Shown: positions 17,203 to 25,269 of the stretch, piece after piece
Layout of the letters: every line of letters begins with the position of its first letter
How positions within the stretch are numbered: the first letter of the stretch is position 1
NCBI RefSeq assembly: GCF_023515955.1
Contig: NZ_CP097322.1
Coordinates: 1,364,001 to 1,428,000 of the forward strand
From: Streptomyces sp. RerS4
GTDB taxonomy: Bacteria; Actinomycetota; Actinomycetes; Streptomycetales; Streptomycetaceae
Reading direction: 5' to 3'
Length of the DNA: 64,000 nt
Notes under the pieces: model-generated
Told to the model about the DNA's origin: nothing
Databases searched by the model: none
The model's input: the letters and a program-made list of their open reading frames with translations, nothing else
Translations under genes and position numbers: made by a program

Positions 17203-17577
17203 ATGAGTGAGCGAGCTCTCCGCGGTACGCGGCTCGTGGTTACCAGCTACGAGACGGACCGCGGCATCGATCTGGCCCCGCGCCAGGCGGTGGAGTACGC
17301 ATGCCAGAACGGACATCGATTCGAGATGCCGTTCTCGGTAGAGGCAGAGATTCCGCCGGAGTGGGAGTGCAAGGCGTGCGGCGCCATGGCACTCCTGGTT
17401 GACGGAGACGGGCCCGAAGAGAAGAAGGGCAAGCCGGCGCGAACGCACTGGGACATGCTCATGGAGCGGCGCACCCGCGAGGAACTGGAGGAGGTGCTGG
17501 CCGAGAGGCTGGCCGTCCTGCGTTCCGGCGCCATGAACATTGCCGTGCATCCGCGCGACAGCCGCAAGTCCGCGTAA
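17203..17577 (+). CDS. rbpA: RNA polymerase-binding protein RbpA
   Basis: A 124-residue protein, the normal length for RbpA. It has the N-terminal tail, the core domain with CQNGHRFEMPFSVEAEIPPEW cut here into CQNGHRFEMPF and EIPPEWECKACG, and the C-terminal sigma-interaction helix (TREELEEVLAERLAVLR). RbpA binds the group I/II sigma factors and core RNA polymerase, stabilises open complexes and influences rifampicin tolerance. ATG 17203 follows GGGAGG. A SigR promoter lies upstream and a strong terminator downstream, so it forms a single-gene unit. Confidence 0.97.
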   Translation: MSERALRGTRLVVTSYETDRGIDLAPRQAVEYACQNGHRFEMPFSVEAEIPPEWECKACGAMALLVDGDGPEEKKGKPARTHWDMLMERRTREELEEVLAERLAVLRSGAMNIAVHPRDSRKSA

Positions 17578-17590
17578 GCGGCGGACACAC

Positions 17591-17640
17591 AAAAGCCGAG
17601 GGGCCCCGCCACAGTTCATGTGGCGGGGCCCCTCGGCTTT
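17591..17640. terminator. strong bidirectional terminator between rbpA and fxsA
   Basis: An inverted repeat with a 22-bp stem begins AAAGCCGAGG and ends CCTCGGCTTT, with a GTTCA loop. A and T tracts flank it on the two sides, so it can terminate transcripts from both convergent genes. Confidence 0.92.
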
Positions 17641-17662
17641 CGCCGTACGGAGCCCAGACCGG

Positions 17663-18265
17663 CTACGGGGCCAGCGGCGGGCGGTAGGTGGTGTCCGGGC
17701 CCGAGGGGCCGGCGGGCCGGTCGTCCCGGATGACCTCGCCCTGGACGACCTTGCCGTCGGGGAAGTGGATCCGGGCCTTCGTGTACGCGTCACCGAACCC
17801 GCCCGGGGCGGAGGCGGCGGAGGCCGCCATCCTGCGCTCCAGGGCGTGCTCGGCCCGCCGGCCGACGTAGGCGCGTACCGGCGGGAGCAGCAGCAGGAGG
17901 CCGACCGCGTCGGAGATCAGGCCGGGCATGATCAGCAGCAGACCGGCCAGCATCGTCGTCGCGTTGCCGGAGCCCTTGGGGGCCTGCGGGGTGGGCGTCT
18001 CGCCGGCCATCGCCTGCGCCTGGGCCCGCTGGAAGGACTCGGTGAGGTTCCGGAAGGCCCGACGCCCGGCCCGCTTGATGACCACCACGCCGAGCACGAG
18101 CCCGCCGGCCAGCAGCGCCGCGACGGTGACCCCGCCCGCCAGACCCGCGACCTGGCCGAGCAGCCAGATCTCCAGGATCAGCCAGGCGGCGACCGCCAGG
18201 GGAACGAAGGTACGGGCGGGCGAACGCCGTCGAGGGGCCGTAGACAGGGGAACACCGGTTGTCAT
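17663..18265 (-). CDS. fxsA: FxsA family membrane protein
   Basis: A 200-residue protein with an N-terminal pair of helices (about residues 20-62) and a later one (about 103-130) containing the family motif LAGLLLIMPGLISDAVGLLLLLPP in overlapping parts (LLIMPGLISD). FxsA proteins are inner-membrane proteins linked in E. coli to suppression of phage T7 exclusion by F; their role in Streptomyces is unknown. The Ala/Pro-rich cytosolic loop and C-terminal tail are typical of actinobacterial members. It is convergent with rbpA and shares the terminator. Confidence 0.85.
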   Translation of the reverse strand: MTTGVPLSTAPRRRSPARTFVPLAVAAWLILEIWLLGQVAGLAGGVTVAALLAGGLVLGVVVIKRAGRRAFRNLTESFQRAQAQAMAGETPTPQAPKGSGNATTMLAGLLLIMPGLISDAVGLLLLLPPVRAYVGRRAEHALERRMAASAASAPGGFGDAYTKARIHFPDGKVVQGEVIRDDRPAGPSGPDTTYRPPLAP

Positions 18266-18351
18266 GCCACCCAGTGTGCCCGGTTCGGCGTAAAAACGAC
18301 CTCAGCCGGAGGTACCGGGCTTCCCCTAAGGGACGGTCCGATCGCCGCGCC

Positions 18352-19119
18352 TCAGGCGGGGCGCTTGCCGGTGAGCTTGGCGGTGCGCTCCTTCAGACCC
18401 CACTGGGTGACCCGCCACAGCGCCTCGACCACGATGTCCTTGCTCATCTTGCTGTCGCCGAGCTCGCGCTCCACGAAGGTGATGGGCACCTCGACGACGC
18501 GGAAGCCCTTGCGGACGGCCCGGCGGGCCAGGTCGACCTGGAAGCAGTAGCCCGCCGAGGCGACCTCGTCCAGGCCGAGGCCTTCGAGGGTCTCGCGGCG
18601 GAAGGCGCGGTAGCCGCCGGTGACGTCGCGGATCGGCACGTCCAGCATCAGCCGGGAGTAGGTGGAGCCGCCGCGCGAGAGGAACTCGCGGCTCTTGGGC
18701 CAGTTGACGACACGGCCGCCCGGCACCCAGCGGGAGCCCAGGACGAGGTCGGCGCCGCCGAGGGCGGTCAGCAGGCGGGGCAGTTCCTCCGGCTGGTGCG
18801 AGCCGTCGGCGTCCATCTCCACGAGCACGCCGTAGCCGTGTTCCAGCCCCCAGGCGAAGCCCGCGAGGTAGGCGGCGCCGAGCCCCTCCTTGCCCTTGCG
18901 GTGCAGGACGTGGACGTGGTCGTCGCCGGCCGCGAGCTCGTCGGCGAGCTTGCCGGTGCCGTCGGGGCTGTTGTCGTCGGCGACGAGGACGTGCGCCTCG
19001 GGTACGGAGGCCCGGACGCGGCCGACGATCAGGCCGATGTTCTCGGCCTCGTTGTACGTCGGAATGATCACCAGGGTGGTACCGAGCGGTCCGTTGGTCC
19101 GCTGTCCGCCGTCGCTCAC
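18352..19119 (-). CDS. ppm1: polyprenol monophosphomannose synthase
   Basis: A 255-residue family 2 glycosyltransferase with [12 protein letters not shown] at residues 17-28, DDNSPDGTG and the metal-binding EMDADGSH. The C-terminal [13 protein letters not shown] motif is typical of dolichol-phosphate mannose synthases. It transfers mannose from GDP-mannose to polyprenyl phosphate on the cytosolic face, supplying the donor for protein O-mannosylation and phage receptor glycosylation in Streptomyces. It has no fused Lnt domain, as expected for Streptomyces Ppm1. It is separated from fxsA by 86 bases on the same strand. Confidence 0.93.
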   Translation of the reverse strand: MSDGGQRTNGPLGTTLVIIPTYNEAENIGLIVGRVRASVPEAHVLVADDNSPDGTGKLADELAAGDDHVHVLHRKGKEGLGAAYLAGFAWGLEHGYGVLVEMDADGSHQPEELPRLLTALGGADLVLGSRWVPGGRVVNWPKSREFLSRGGSTYSRLMLDVPIRDVTGGYRAFRRETLEGLGLDEVASAGYCFQVDLARRAVRKGFRVVEVPITFVERELGDSKMSKDIVVEALWRVTQWGLKERTAKLTGKRPA

Positions 19120-19271
19120 TGGGTCCCCTTGCAGGTTTCTCGCCGGGCCCGCCTCGTACGTCCCGTCACAGCGGGATGATTTTAGAACAGCGATCGGGGC
19201 CGGCGGTCCTTCGGGCCGGACCGGCTCCCGCCGGCTGCGGGCGGCCGAAACCGTTGTCTACTGGACCGCCG

Positions 19272-19320
19272 GGCCCCGATCCGGGGCCACCCTCCCCCGA
19301 ACTCCTGCGAGCAGGGGGGA
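19272..19320. terminator. pair of adjacent hairpins after the amidohydrolase gene
   Basis: GGCCCCG-ATC-CGGGGCC (19272-19288) is followed at once by TCCCCC...GGGGGGA (19293-19320) enclosing GAACTCCTGCGAGCA. They lie in the 341-base gap 19120-19460, which otherwise shows no gene. The second unit resembles a dispersed Streptomyces intergenic hairpin. Together they probably end the minus-strand amidohydrolase transcript upstream of ppm1. Confidence 0.5.
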
Positions 19321-19460
19321 CCCCCATCCGGCGAAACCTTCCGTCGCCCCCGAGGCGCGGGTGCGCTGAGCGGACGGATCCGTCCGGTACGGACGTCCTT
19401 GGTGGACCCGGCCGAACCTATCCGGGTCCGCGCGCCCGTACCGAACCGAGGGCCGGCGGA

Positions 19461-21074
19461 TCACCCCTGTGGCCGTACGAATACCTCCCGGCCGCCGACG
19501 ACGGTCGCCAGGCACACCGGAAGCTCCCCGCCCGGGGTCAGGTCGGGCAGGCCGGGGGTGCCGGAGCGGGGGTCGGTGGACCAGCGGGCGACCCGGTCGT
19601 CGGGGGCCTGCACGACCAGTTCGGCCGTCTGCCAGACCGCGTAGTCGGCGGGCGCGCCCGGGACGAGGACGCCCGCGTCGTCGCGGCCCAGCGCCCGCCA
19701 GCCGCCGCGCGTGTGGGCGGTGAAGGCGGCCCGTACGGAGATCCGGTGCTCGGGCGTGCGGTGGAAGGCGGCCGCCCGTACGGTCCCCCACGGGTCGAGG
19801 GGGGTGACGGGCGCGTCGGAGCCGAAGGCCAGCGGGACACCGGCCTTGAGCAGGGCGGCGTAGGGGTTGAGGGTGCGGGCGCGCTCGGCGCCGAGCCGGT
19901 CGGCGTACATGCCGTCCGGGCCGCCCCAGGCGGCGTCGAAGGCGGGCTGGACGGAGGCCGTCAGGCCCAGCTCGGCGAAGGCGGCGATGGTGTCCGGGGT
20001 CATCATCTCCGCGTGCTCGACCCGGTGGCGCGCGGCCCGGATCCGGTCGAGGCCCACCCGGTCGGCGGCGGCGCGGACGCCCTCCACGACGGCGCTGATC
20101 GCGGCGTCGCCGATGGCGTGGAAGCCGGCCTGGAGGCCCGCGTCCGTGCAGGCGGCGACGTGCGCGGCGACGTCGGCGGCGTCCAGGTAGGCGGTGCCGG
20201 TGTGGTCGGCGTCGGTGTACGGGCCGTGCAGGCACGCGGTGTGGGAGCCGAGGGCGCCGTCCACGAACAGGTCCCCGGCGGCGCCGACCGCGCCGAGTTC
20301 CTTGGCCAGGGCCAGGTCACGGTCGGCCCAGTAGCCGAAGACGCGCGGGCCGGGGCGGCCGGCGGCGAGCTCCAGCAGGGCCGCGAAGTCCTCGGCGGAG
20401 GAGATGTCCGGTCCCCCGCACTCGTGGATGGAGCCGATCCCGAGGGACGCGGCCCGGTCCAGGGCGGCCGCCTGGGCCTCGGCGCGCTGGGCGGGGGTGA
20501 TGGCGGCGAGCGCGGCACGGCGTACGGCGTGGTGGTCGTCGCGGGTCAGCGGCTCGTCGCCGGTGGGGCGCACCTGCGGTACGAGGTCCAGCAGTGCGGT
20601 GGTGACGACGGCCGAGTGCACGTCGATCCGGCTCAGGTAGAGCGGCCGGCCGCCGGTGGCCCGGTCCAGTTCCGCGCGGCGGGGGGCCCGCCGCTCGGGC
20701 CAACGGGCGGCGTCCCAGCCGTGCCCGAGGAGCACCCGGTCGCCGGGGCGGGCCTCGGCGTAGGCCCGTACCCGCTCCAGGGCCTCGGGCAGGGAGCGGG
20801 CGTCGGTGAGGTCCAGGCCGGTCAGGGCGAGGCCGGTGGAGGTGGCGTGGACGTGGGCGTCGGTGAAGGCGGGCGTGACGAGCGCCCCGTCGAGGTCGAC
20901 GACCTCGTCCACGCCCTGCGCGAAGGCGTCGGCGGCGCCTTCGGAGCCGACCCAGGCGACGTGCCCGCGTTCGACGACCATCGCGGTGGCGAAGGGGTCG
21001 GCGGGGCTGTGGACCTCGCCGCCGCGCAGGAGGACGGTACGGGTGGGTGGTTCGGGGGCGGTGCGGTCAGTCAT
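19461..21074 (-). CDS. amidohydrolase family 3 protein (YtcJ-like)
   Basis: A 537-residue metal-dependent hydrolase. Metal ligands are visible in TPAFTDAHVH, FHAIGDAAI, ARHRVEHAEM and AFGSDAPV, the set found in the amidohydrolase_3 (YtcJ/N-substituted formamide deformylase-like) family. The N-terminal 60 residues and the C-terminal strand region form the composite beta domain. It has no signal peptide. The substrate cannot be told from sequence. It is followed by hairpins and preceded, 60 bases away, by an Lrp-type regulator on the same strand, which might regulate or be co-transcribed with it. Confidence 0.88.
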   Translation of the reverse strand: MTDRTAPEPPTRTVLLRGGEVHSPADPFATAMVVERGHVAWVGSEGAADAFAQGVDEVVDLDGALVTPAFTDAHVHATSTGLALTGLDLTDARSLPEALERVRAYAEARPGDRVLLGHGWDAARWPERRAPRRAELDRATGGRPLYLSRIDVHSAVVTTALLDLVPQVRPTGDEPLTRDDHHAVRRAALAAITPAQRAEAQAAALDRAASLGIGSIHECGGPDISSAEDFAALLELAAGRPGPRVFGYWADRDLALAKELGAVGAAGDLFVDGALGSHTACLHGPYTDADHTGTAYLDAADVAAHVAACTDAGLQAGFHAIGDAAISAVVEGVRAAADRVGLDRIRAARHRVEHAEMMTPDTIAAFAELGLTASVQPAFDAAWGGPDGMYADRLGAERARTLNPYAALLKAGVPLAFGSDAPVTPLDPWGTVRAAAFHRTPEHRISVRAAFTAHTRGGWRALGRDDAGVLVPGAPADYAVWQTAELVVQAPDDRVARWSTDPRSGTPGLPDLTPGGELPVCLATVVGGREVFVRPQG

Positions 21075-21134
21075 GGGGAACAGTCTCGCGCCTCCGGCGG
21101 GGGCGGTCCGCCCGGGGGCCCGGACCCCGCGTGG

Positions 21135-21584
21135 CTAAATCCTGGGCGGGCGGGACTCGTAGGGGGTGGAGAGGACCACGGTCGTACGGGTGGAGACGTG
21201 GGCCAGGGCGCGGAGGCGGCCGAGGAGGTCCTCCAGCTCCAGGGGGGTGGCGACGCGGACCTTGAGGATGTAGTTCTCGTCGCCGGCGACGCTGTGGCAG
21301 GCCTCGATCTCGGGTACGCCGGCCAGCCGGTCGGCGATGTCGTCCGGGGCGCTGGGATCGAACGGTTTGACCGAGATGAAGGCGGTCAGGGGCAGCCCGA
21401 CGGCCTCGGGGTCGACCACGGCGGCGTACCCGCGGATCACGCCGCGCTGCTCCAGGCGACGTACTCGCTGGTGAACCGCCGAGGTGGACAGTCCGGTGGC
21501 CTTGCCCAGGTCGGTGTAGCTCATCCGCCCGTCCCGTACCAGCAGATCCACGATCTGGCGGTCCAGATCCTCCATTGCGCTCAT
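21135..21584 (-). CDS. Lrp/AsnC family transcriptional regulator
   Basis: A 149-residue protein with an N-terminal winged helix-turn-helix (residues 6-50; LGKATGLSTSAVHQRVRRLE) and a C-terminal RAM ligand-binding domain with GDENYILKV. Lrp-type regulators sense amino acids and form octamers. It stands upstream of the amidohydrolase on the same strand and is divergent from a small conserved gene across 208 bases. Its ligand is unknown. It is distinct from the second Lrp gene at 53768-54223. Confidence 0.92.
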   Translation of the reverse strand: MSAMEDLDRQIVDLLVRDGRMSYTDLGKATGLSTSAVHQRVRRLEQRGVIRGYAAVVDPEAVGLPLTAFISVKPFDPSAPDDIADRLAGVPEIEACHSVAGDENYILKVRVATPLELEDLLGRLRALAHVSTRTTVVLSTPYESRPPRI

Positions 21585-21792
21585 AGCCGCTCAACCTATT
21601 GCCCAAGGCCGCTCCAGGCCCAGCGGTGTCCACGTGGAAGTGGCACCTGCGCCGGGCATGTGACCAAGGCCACAGGCGTGTACGGGCGTATACCCCGGTC
21701 TTGTGGTTACTCGTGCCGCGCGGCGGGAAGTGCTTGGTGTGGCCGTGGCCGAAGAACCTGCCCGCCCGGCCCACCCAAGGGGGAATACATCC

Positions 21793-22236
21793 ATGCCGAA
21801 CACCAAGCGCGCCGGTCGCACCGAACCGGAGCCCCTGGAACCTCTCGACGCGTACGCGGACGACGGGGAGTACCTCGATCAGGCCGACGGCTTCGACGTC
21901 CACCACGCGATCTGCCCCGACTGCGGACAGTCGATCGCCCTCGTCGCGGACGAGGAGCACCTTCCGCAGCACGCGCTCTGCCTGACCCCGTGGAACCCGT
22001 TCGGGCTCACGGTGTGCGCGGGTACGGGCCGGCCGGTTTCGGACGCCCTGCCTACGGTGGGCGTGCTCCCGTCGGCGGAGCCGCAGCCGGATCTGGAGAT
22101 CGTGCACCTCACGCTTCCGCAGGGGCTGGACTGGCGTACGCAGCCGTTCTCGCACGTCGGCGGGCCGGGTTCGCGCCCCGTCCGGTTGGCGGCGGACCCG
22201 GAGCCGCAGATGAGCCGGCACGCCCAGGCCGCCTGA
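21793..22236 (+). CDS. conserved hypothetical protein with CxxC motif
   Basis: A 147-residue cytosolic protein starting at ATG 21793. It has an acidic N-terminus, a CPDC motif near residue 39 with further Cys and His around 57-75, suggestive of a small metal or structural knuckle, and a Pro-rich C-terminal half. I do not recognise the family. It is divergent from the Lrp gene and convergent with the phosphotransferase gene, so it is a single-gene unit. Codon bias matches real Streptomyces coding sequence. Confidence 0.65.
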   Translation: MPNTKRAGRTEPEPLEPLDAYADDGEYLDQADGFDVHHAICPDCGQSIALVADEEHLPQHALCLTPWNPFGLTVCAGTGRPVSDALPTVGVLPSAEPQPDLEIVHLTLPQGLDWRTQPFSHVGGPGSRPVRLAADPEPQMSRHAQAA

Positions 22237-22256
22237 TCCACCGCCACCGGTAGGCG

Positions 22257-23354
22257 TTACCAGTAGGTGCCCTGCACCATGCCGTCGAGGGCGGCGTGGT
22301 GCAGGATCAGGCCGTCCGGATCGGCCGGGATCTCGACCTCCCCGAAGTACGCCTGCCGGTAGGCGATGCGCAGCATCACGATGCCGTGCCGCAGGGCGGC
22401 GTAGAGGGTGTGGAACTCCATGTCGCGCGGGGTGTGCCCGGTGAGTTCGGCGTAGCGGCGTTCCAGGTCCTCGCGGCGCAGGAAGTCCGGCAGGCCCGGC
22501 TGGCCGAAGCCGACGGTGAGGTCCTGGAAGAAGCGGTGCAGGTAGACGGTCCAGCCGAGGTCGACCTCGCGCGGTGCGCAGGAGGCCATCTCCCAGTCGA
22601 GGACGGCGACCGGTTCGAAGCCGTCCGGTTGGTAGATGACGTTGCCGATGCGGGCGTCGCCCCAGTTGAGGACGGGTTCGCCCTCGTCGGCGGGCCAGAG
22701 TTCCTCCAGCCGGTCGAAGGCGCGTTCCAGCAGGGGTGAACGGGCGAGCCCCTCGACGACCCACGCGTAGTAGGCGCGCTGCGCTTCGACGTGGCGGCGC
22801 AGCGGGCTGCCGTGCCCGTCGGGGAGCAGGAAGCCCGCTTCGCGCACGGGGAAATGATCGTGCAGCCGCGCCAGCAGGGAGATGCTGGCTTCCTGGAGGG
22901 TGGCGCGTTCGGCGTCGCTCGCGGCGTGCAGCCAGTTGCCCTCGTAGGTGTACGGCATGACGTCGGGCGGTACGCGGCCCTCGGCGCGGGCCATCACGAA
23001 GAAGGGCGCCCCGAGCGGGGTCGGGTCCTCCTCCAGCCAGAGCACGCGCGGCACGGGCAGATCGGTGTGCTCGGCGACCAGGCGCATCACGCGGTGTTGG
23101 CGGGCCATGTCGTAGCGGGGGAAGACGGTGTACGCGGCCGGGTCGGCGGCGAGGCGCAGGGCGCAGGCGCGGACGGGGGCGCCCGGGTGCTCGATGTCGA
23201 AGAGCAGGGTTTCGCTGGACATGCCGTTGGAGGCGGGCACCGAGGTGCCGACGACCTTCGCGCCGGGCAGTTCACCGTCGAGCCAGGCGGCGAGCCGGCG
23301 CCCGAGTTCCTCGGGGTCGCGGGTGGAGGTGCGGGGACGTGGTGCCGTGGCCAT
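22257..23354 (-). CDS. phosphotransferase (APH/ACAD10-like kinase family)
   Basis: A 365-residue protein of the aminoglycoside/choline kinase fold. It has the catalytic loop NWGDARIGNVI (Asp as base, Asn for Mg) and VLDWEMA as the DFG-equivalent; an early SSETLLFD segment is typical of the ACAD10/FadE36-like branch. Members phosphorylate hydroxy-acyl or other small hydroxyl substrates, but the substrate here is unknown and resistance is not implied. ATG 23354 follows AAAGGGG. It lies 20 bases downstream of a lipocalin-like gene, so the two are probably one operon. Confidence 0.82.
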   Translation of the reverse strand: MATAPRPRTSTRDPEELGRRLAAWLDGELPGAKVVGTSVPASNGMSSETLLFDIEHPGAPVRACALRLAADPAAYTVFPRYDMARQHRVMRLVAEHTDLPVPRVLWLEEDPTPLGAPFFVMARAEGRVPPDVMPYTYEGNWLHAASDAERATLQEASISLLARLHDHFPVREAGFLLPDGHGSPLRRHVEAQRAYYAWVVEGLARSPLLERAFDRLEELWPADEGEPVLNWGDARIGNVIYQPDGFEPVAVLDWEMASCAPREVDLGWTVYLHRFFQDLTVGFGQPGLPDFLRREDLERRYAELTGHTPRDMEFHTLYAALRHGIVMLRIAYRQAYFGEVEIPADPDGLILHHAALDGMVQGTYW

Positions 23355-23374
23355 GGGAAGCCCCTTTCCTGTCG

Positions 23375-24508
23375 TCAGCTCGCCACGGAGGCGTAGTCGG
23401 TGAACCCGCTGGGGTCGTGGCGGCCGAAGCTGCCGTGCTCGAAGATGCCGTGGCCGATCCGGCCGTCGAGGGTGAAGCGGGCCGCGTGGTCGGTGACGCC
23501 GAAGGCGGCCATGGGGTGGGCGGCGGGGTCGGACAGGTCGTAGACGCGACGGTCGATCCAGCCGCGCCCCTGCCAGCTGCCGTGCTGCCAGTCACCGGCG
23601 GGCGGATAGCCGGCGCCGACGGCGAGCGGCGAGGAGGCCAGGATCTCGACACCGATCTCCATCGCCTTGCGCGCCGGATCGGTGAGATGGATGACCGCAC
23701 TCTCCGGGTGACGGGTACCCGACCGGTACCGGATGTCGACATGCGGCCAGCCCAGCTGCACGTCATGACGGCCGGCGCCCTCGGGGAAGACCTGGACCGC
23801 CTCGTTCAGCGTCCGGTGCCCGTCGGCGTCCTCCTGGGCGATGACCATGACGAAGCGGTCCTCGAAGCGGACCGGTATCCAGAGCCAGTGGAACCCCTCG
23901 GGCCGATGCTCCTCGGCGGCCCGCCCGCCGTCCTCCCCCGGAATGGGCCGCACGCCCCAACTCCGGTCGCGCGTACCGGTCCACTCCCCGGCGGTCAGCT
24001 CGAAGGTCTCCCCCTTGGCCCGGATCGTCCCGGTCACGTTCCCCGCCTGAACGAACCGCCGGCCCTCCAACATCAACCGATCGCCGCGCCGTTGGACGTG
24101 ATGAGGCTCCCAGACGGCGGGGAACTCGGCGGTCCAGGTGATGTCGTACGAGAGCCCGTCGGCGTCATCGGGGTCGCCATCGCATCGCAGACTGATCCGC
24201 CTGAGCGGTTCGTCGACGACGATCCTCAGCGGACCGACCGAGAGGTTCATCCGATCATCGGTGAGTGCGTCGGACGCCCGCACGGCCAGAAGTTGATCGC
24301 CGATCCGCAGGGTGGCGTAGGCGTCGATGACCCCGGCATTCGGATAGACACCGAGACCGAGGATCAAGACGGCACGACCGGCGTGGTCGAACACGTGGAA
24401 GATGCACCGGTCATAGGCGTTCCGGTCGCCCGTGACGAGGTGCTTCATCGACAACGGGGCCTGATGTACGGGGTATTCGTCGAGGGGAACGGGACGGTCC
24501 ACGGACAC
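23375..24508 (-). CDS. lipocalin-like two-domain protein (DUF7064/CrtC-AttH-like), unknown function
   Basis: GTG 24508 was chosen because GGAGG lies six bases upstream; the product has 377 residues. It is rich in beta-strand and aromatic residues (RDRSWGVRPIPGEDG, GFHWLWIPVRFEDRF, GWPHVDIRY), a pattern seen in tandem lipocalin-like barrels that bind hydrophobic ligands. No signal peptide is visible. It is co-directional with, and 20 bases from, an APH-like kinase. The pair recurs in actinomycetes as far as I recall, which suggests a joint pathway on a lipid, terpenoid or steroid-type compound. Family name given with caution. Confidence 0.65.
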   Translation of the reverse strand: MSVDRPVPLDEYPVHQAPLSMKHLVTGDRNAYDRCIFHVFDHAGRAVLILGLGVYPNAGVIDAYATLRIGDQLLAVRASDALTDDRMNLSVGPLRIVVDEPLRRISLRCDGDPDDADGLSYDITWTAEFPAVWEPHHVQRRGDRLMLEGRRFVQAGNVTGTIRAKGETFELTAGEWTGTRDRSWGVRPIPGEDGGRAAEEHRPEGFHWLWIPVRFEDRFVMVIAQEDADGHRTLNEAVQVFPEGAGRHDVQLGWPHVDIRYRSGTRHPESAVIHLTDPARKAMEIGVEILASSPLAVGAGYPPAGDWQHGSWQGRGWIDRRVYDLSDPAAHPMAAFGVTDHAARFTLDGRIGHGIFEHGSFGRHDPSGFTDYASVAS

Positions 24509-24719
24509 GGCAAACCTCCGGGGCTCGGGGCGGGCTACGCGGACATGACGGTACGTCAGATCCACTCCCCGATGCCAGAGCCATGGCACACCCTGACACC
24601 CCTGCAGACCGCGCCACCCGCCACCCATGACCCACCCGGCGCGGGCAGTGGGACGGCTCGAACGGATGGGCGCGCGGAGGGAGGGGTTACCCGCCCGTCG
24701 GCTCCGCCGTTGGCCGTGC

Positions 24720-24947
24720 ATGACCACCCTCGAAACGTCCACGCCGAGAACGGGGCGTCGACGCCGCCCCGAGCCCTACGGCTTCGAAGAATCGGTTCGC
24801 CAACGCACGCCCGACCCGCCCATCTACGGCGCCCTGCTCGCCCACTGGGCCGCCGACGGCCGAACCCTGCCGGGCCGCCGCGACCCCGAGTGGACCCGCG
24901 TGGTCTCCACCCCGATCTGGCCGAACGGCCCCCTGTTCAACGCCTGA
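24720..24947 (+). CDS. small hypothetical protein
   Basis: A 75-residue basic protein from ATG 24720. The central EPYGFEESVRQRTPDPPIY segment and codon bias suggest a real gene. No membrane segment or known motif is present. It is divergent from the lipocalin-like gene by about 210 bases. An upstream in-frame ATG at 24627 would add 31 less convincing residues including a TTA codon. Confidence is moderate. Confidence 0.5.
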   Translation: MTTLETSTPRTGRRRRPEPYGFEESVRQRTPDPPIYGALLAHWAADGRTLPGRRDPEWTRVVSTPIWPNGPLFNA

Positions 24948-25269
24948 ACGCTCTGATCGCCGTTTGGAGCGGGTAGTGGCCCAAGACAGCCGGCGGCCGC
25001 CGAAACACGAGAAGCGCGTGGCGATCCGGTGCGCTTGGGTGCGCCGTAGGACGATGTGGCCGTCCTGGCGGGGAGGCAGGCCGGCCGCCCGGCGCCGAAA
25101 GGGGCTTTGAGGTGCCCGGATGCCCGGTGGGCTTGCACCCGACCCCTCGCTCATCGCTGACAGGGCCTGCGGCCGGCCCCCGCCCCGGCACCGGGCGGCG
25201 GGTGGGCAACTCCCGCCCCGCACGGGGGAGCGAGGGGGAGATGGCGCGCCCGCGCGGGGCGCGTACCCC
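24948..25269. other. gene-free convergent gap
   Basis: This stretch of 322 bases lies between two convergent stops. Open frames here have no ribosome-binding site and no coherent codon bias. I see G+C-rich runs but no clean terminator hairpin, RNA gene or repeat. Confidence 0.5.

Noticed and set aside
19176..22253. 1025-codon plus-strand open frame
   Set aside because: Antisense to the intact amidohydrolase and Lrp genes, composition GVGG-type, no ribosome-binding site; a G+C artefact.
22257..23354. Aminoglycoside resistance kinase
   Set aside because: Kinase fold only; the sequence resembles the ACAD10-like branch and there is no resistance context.
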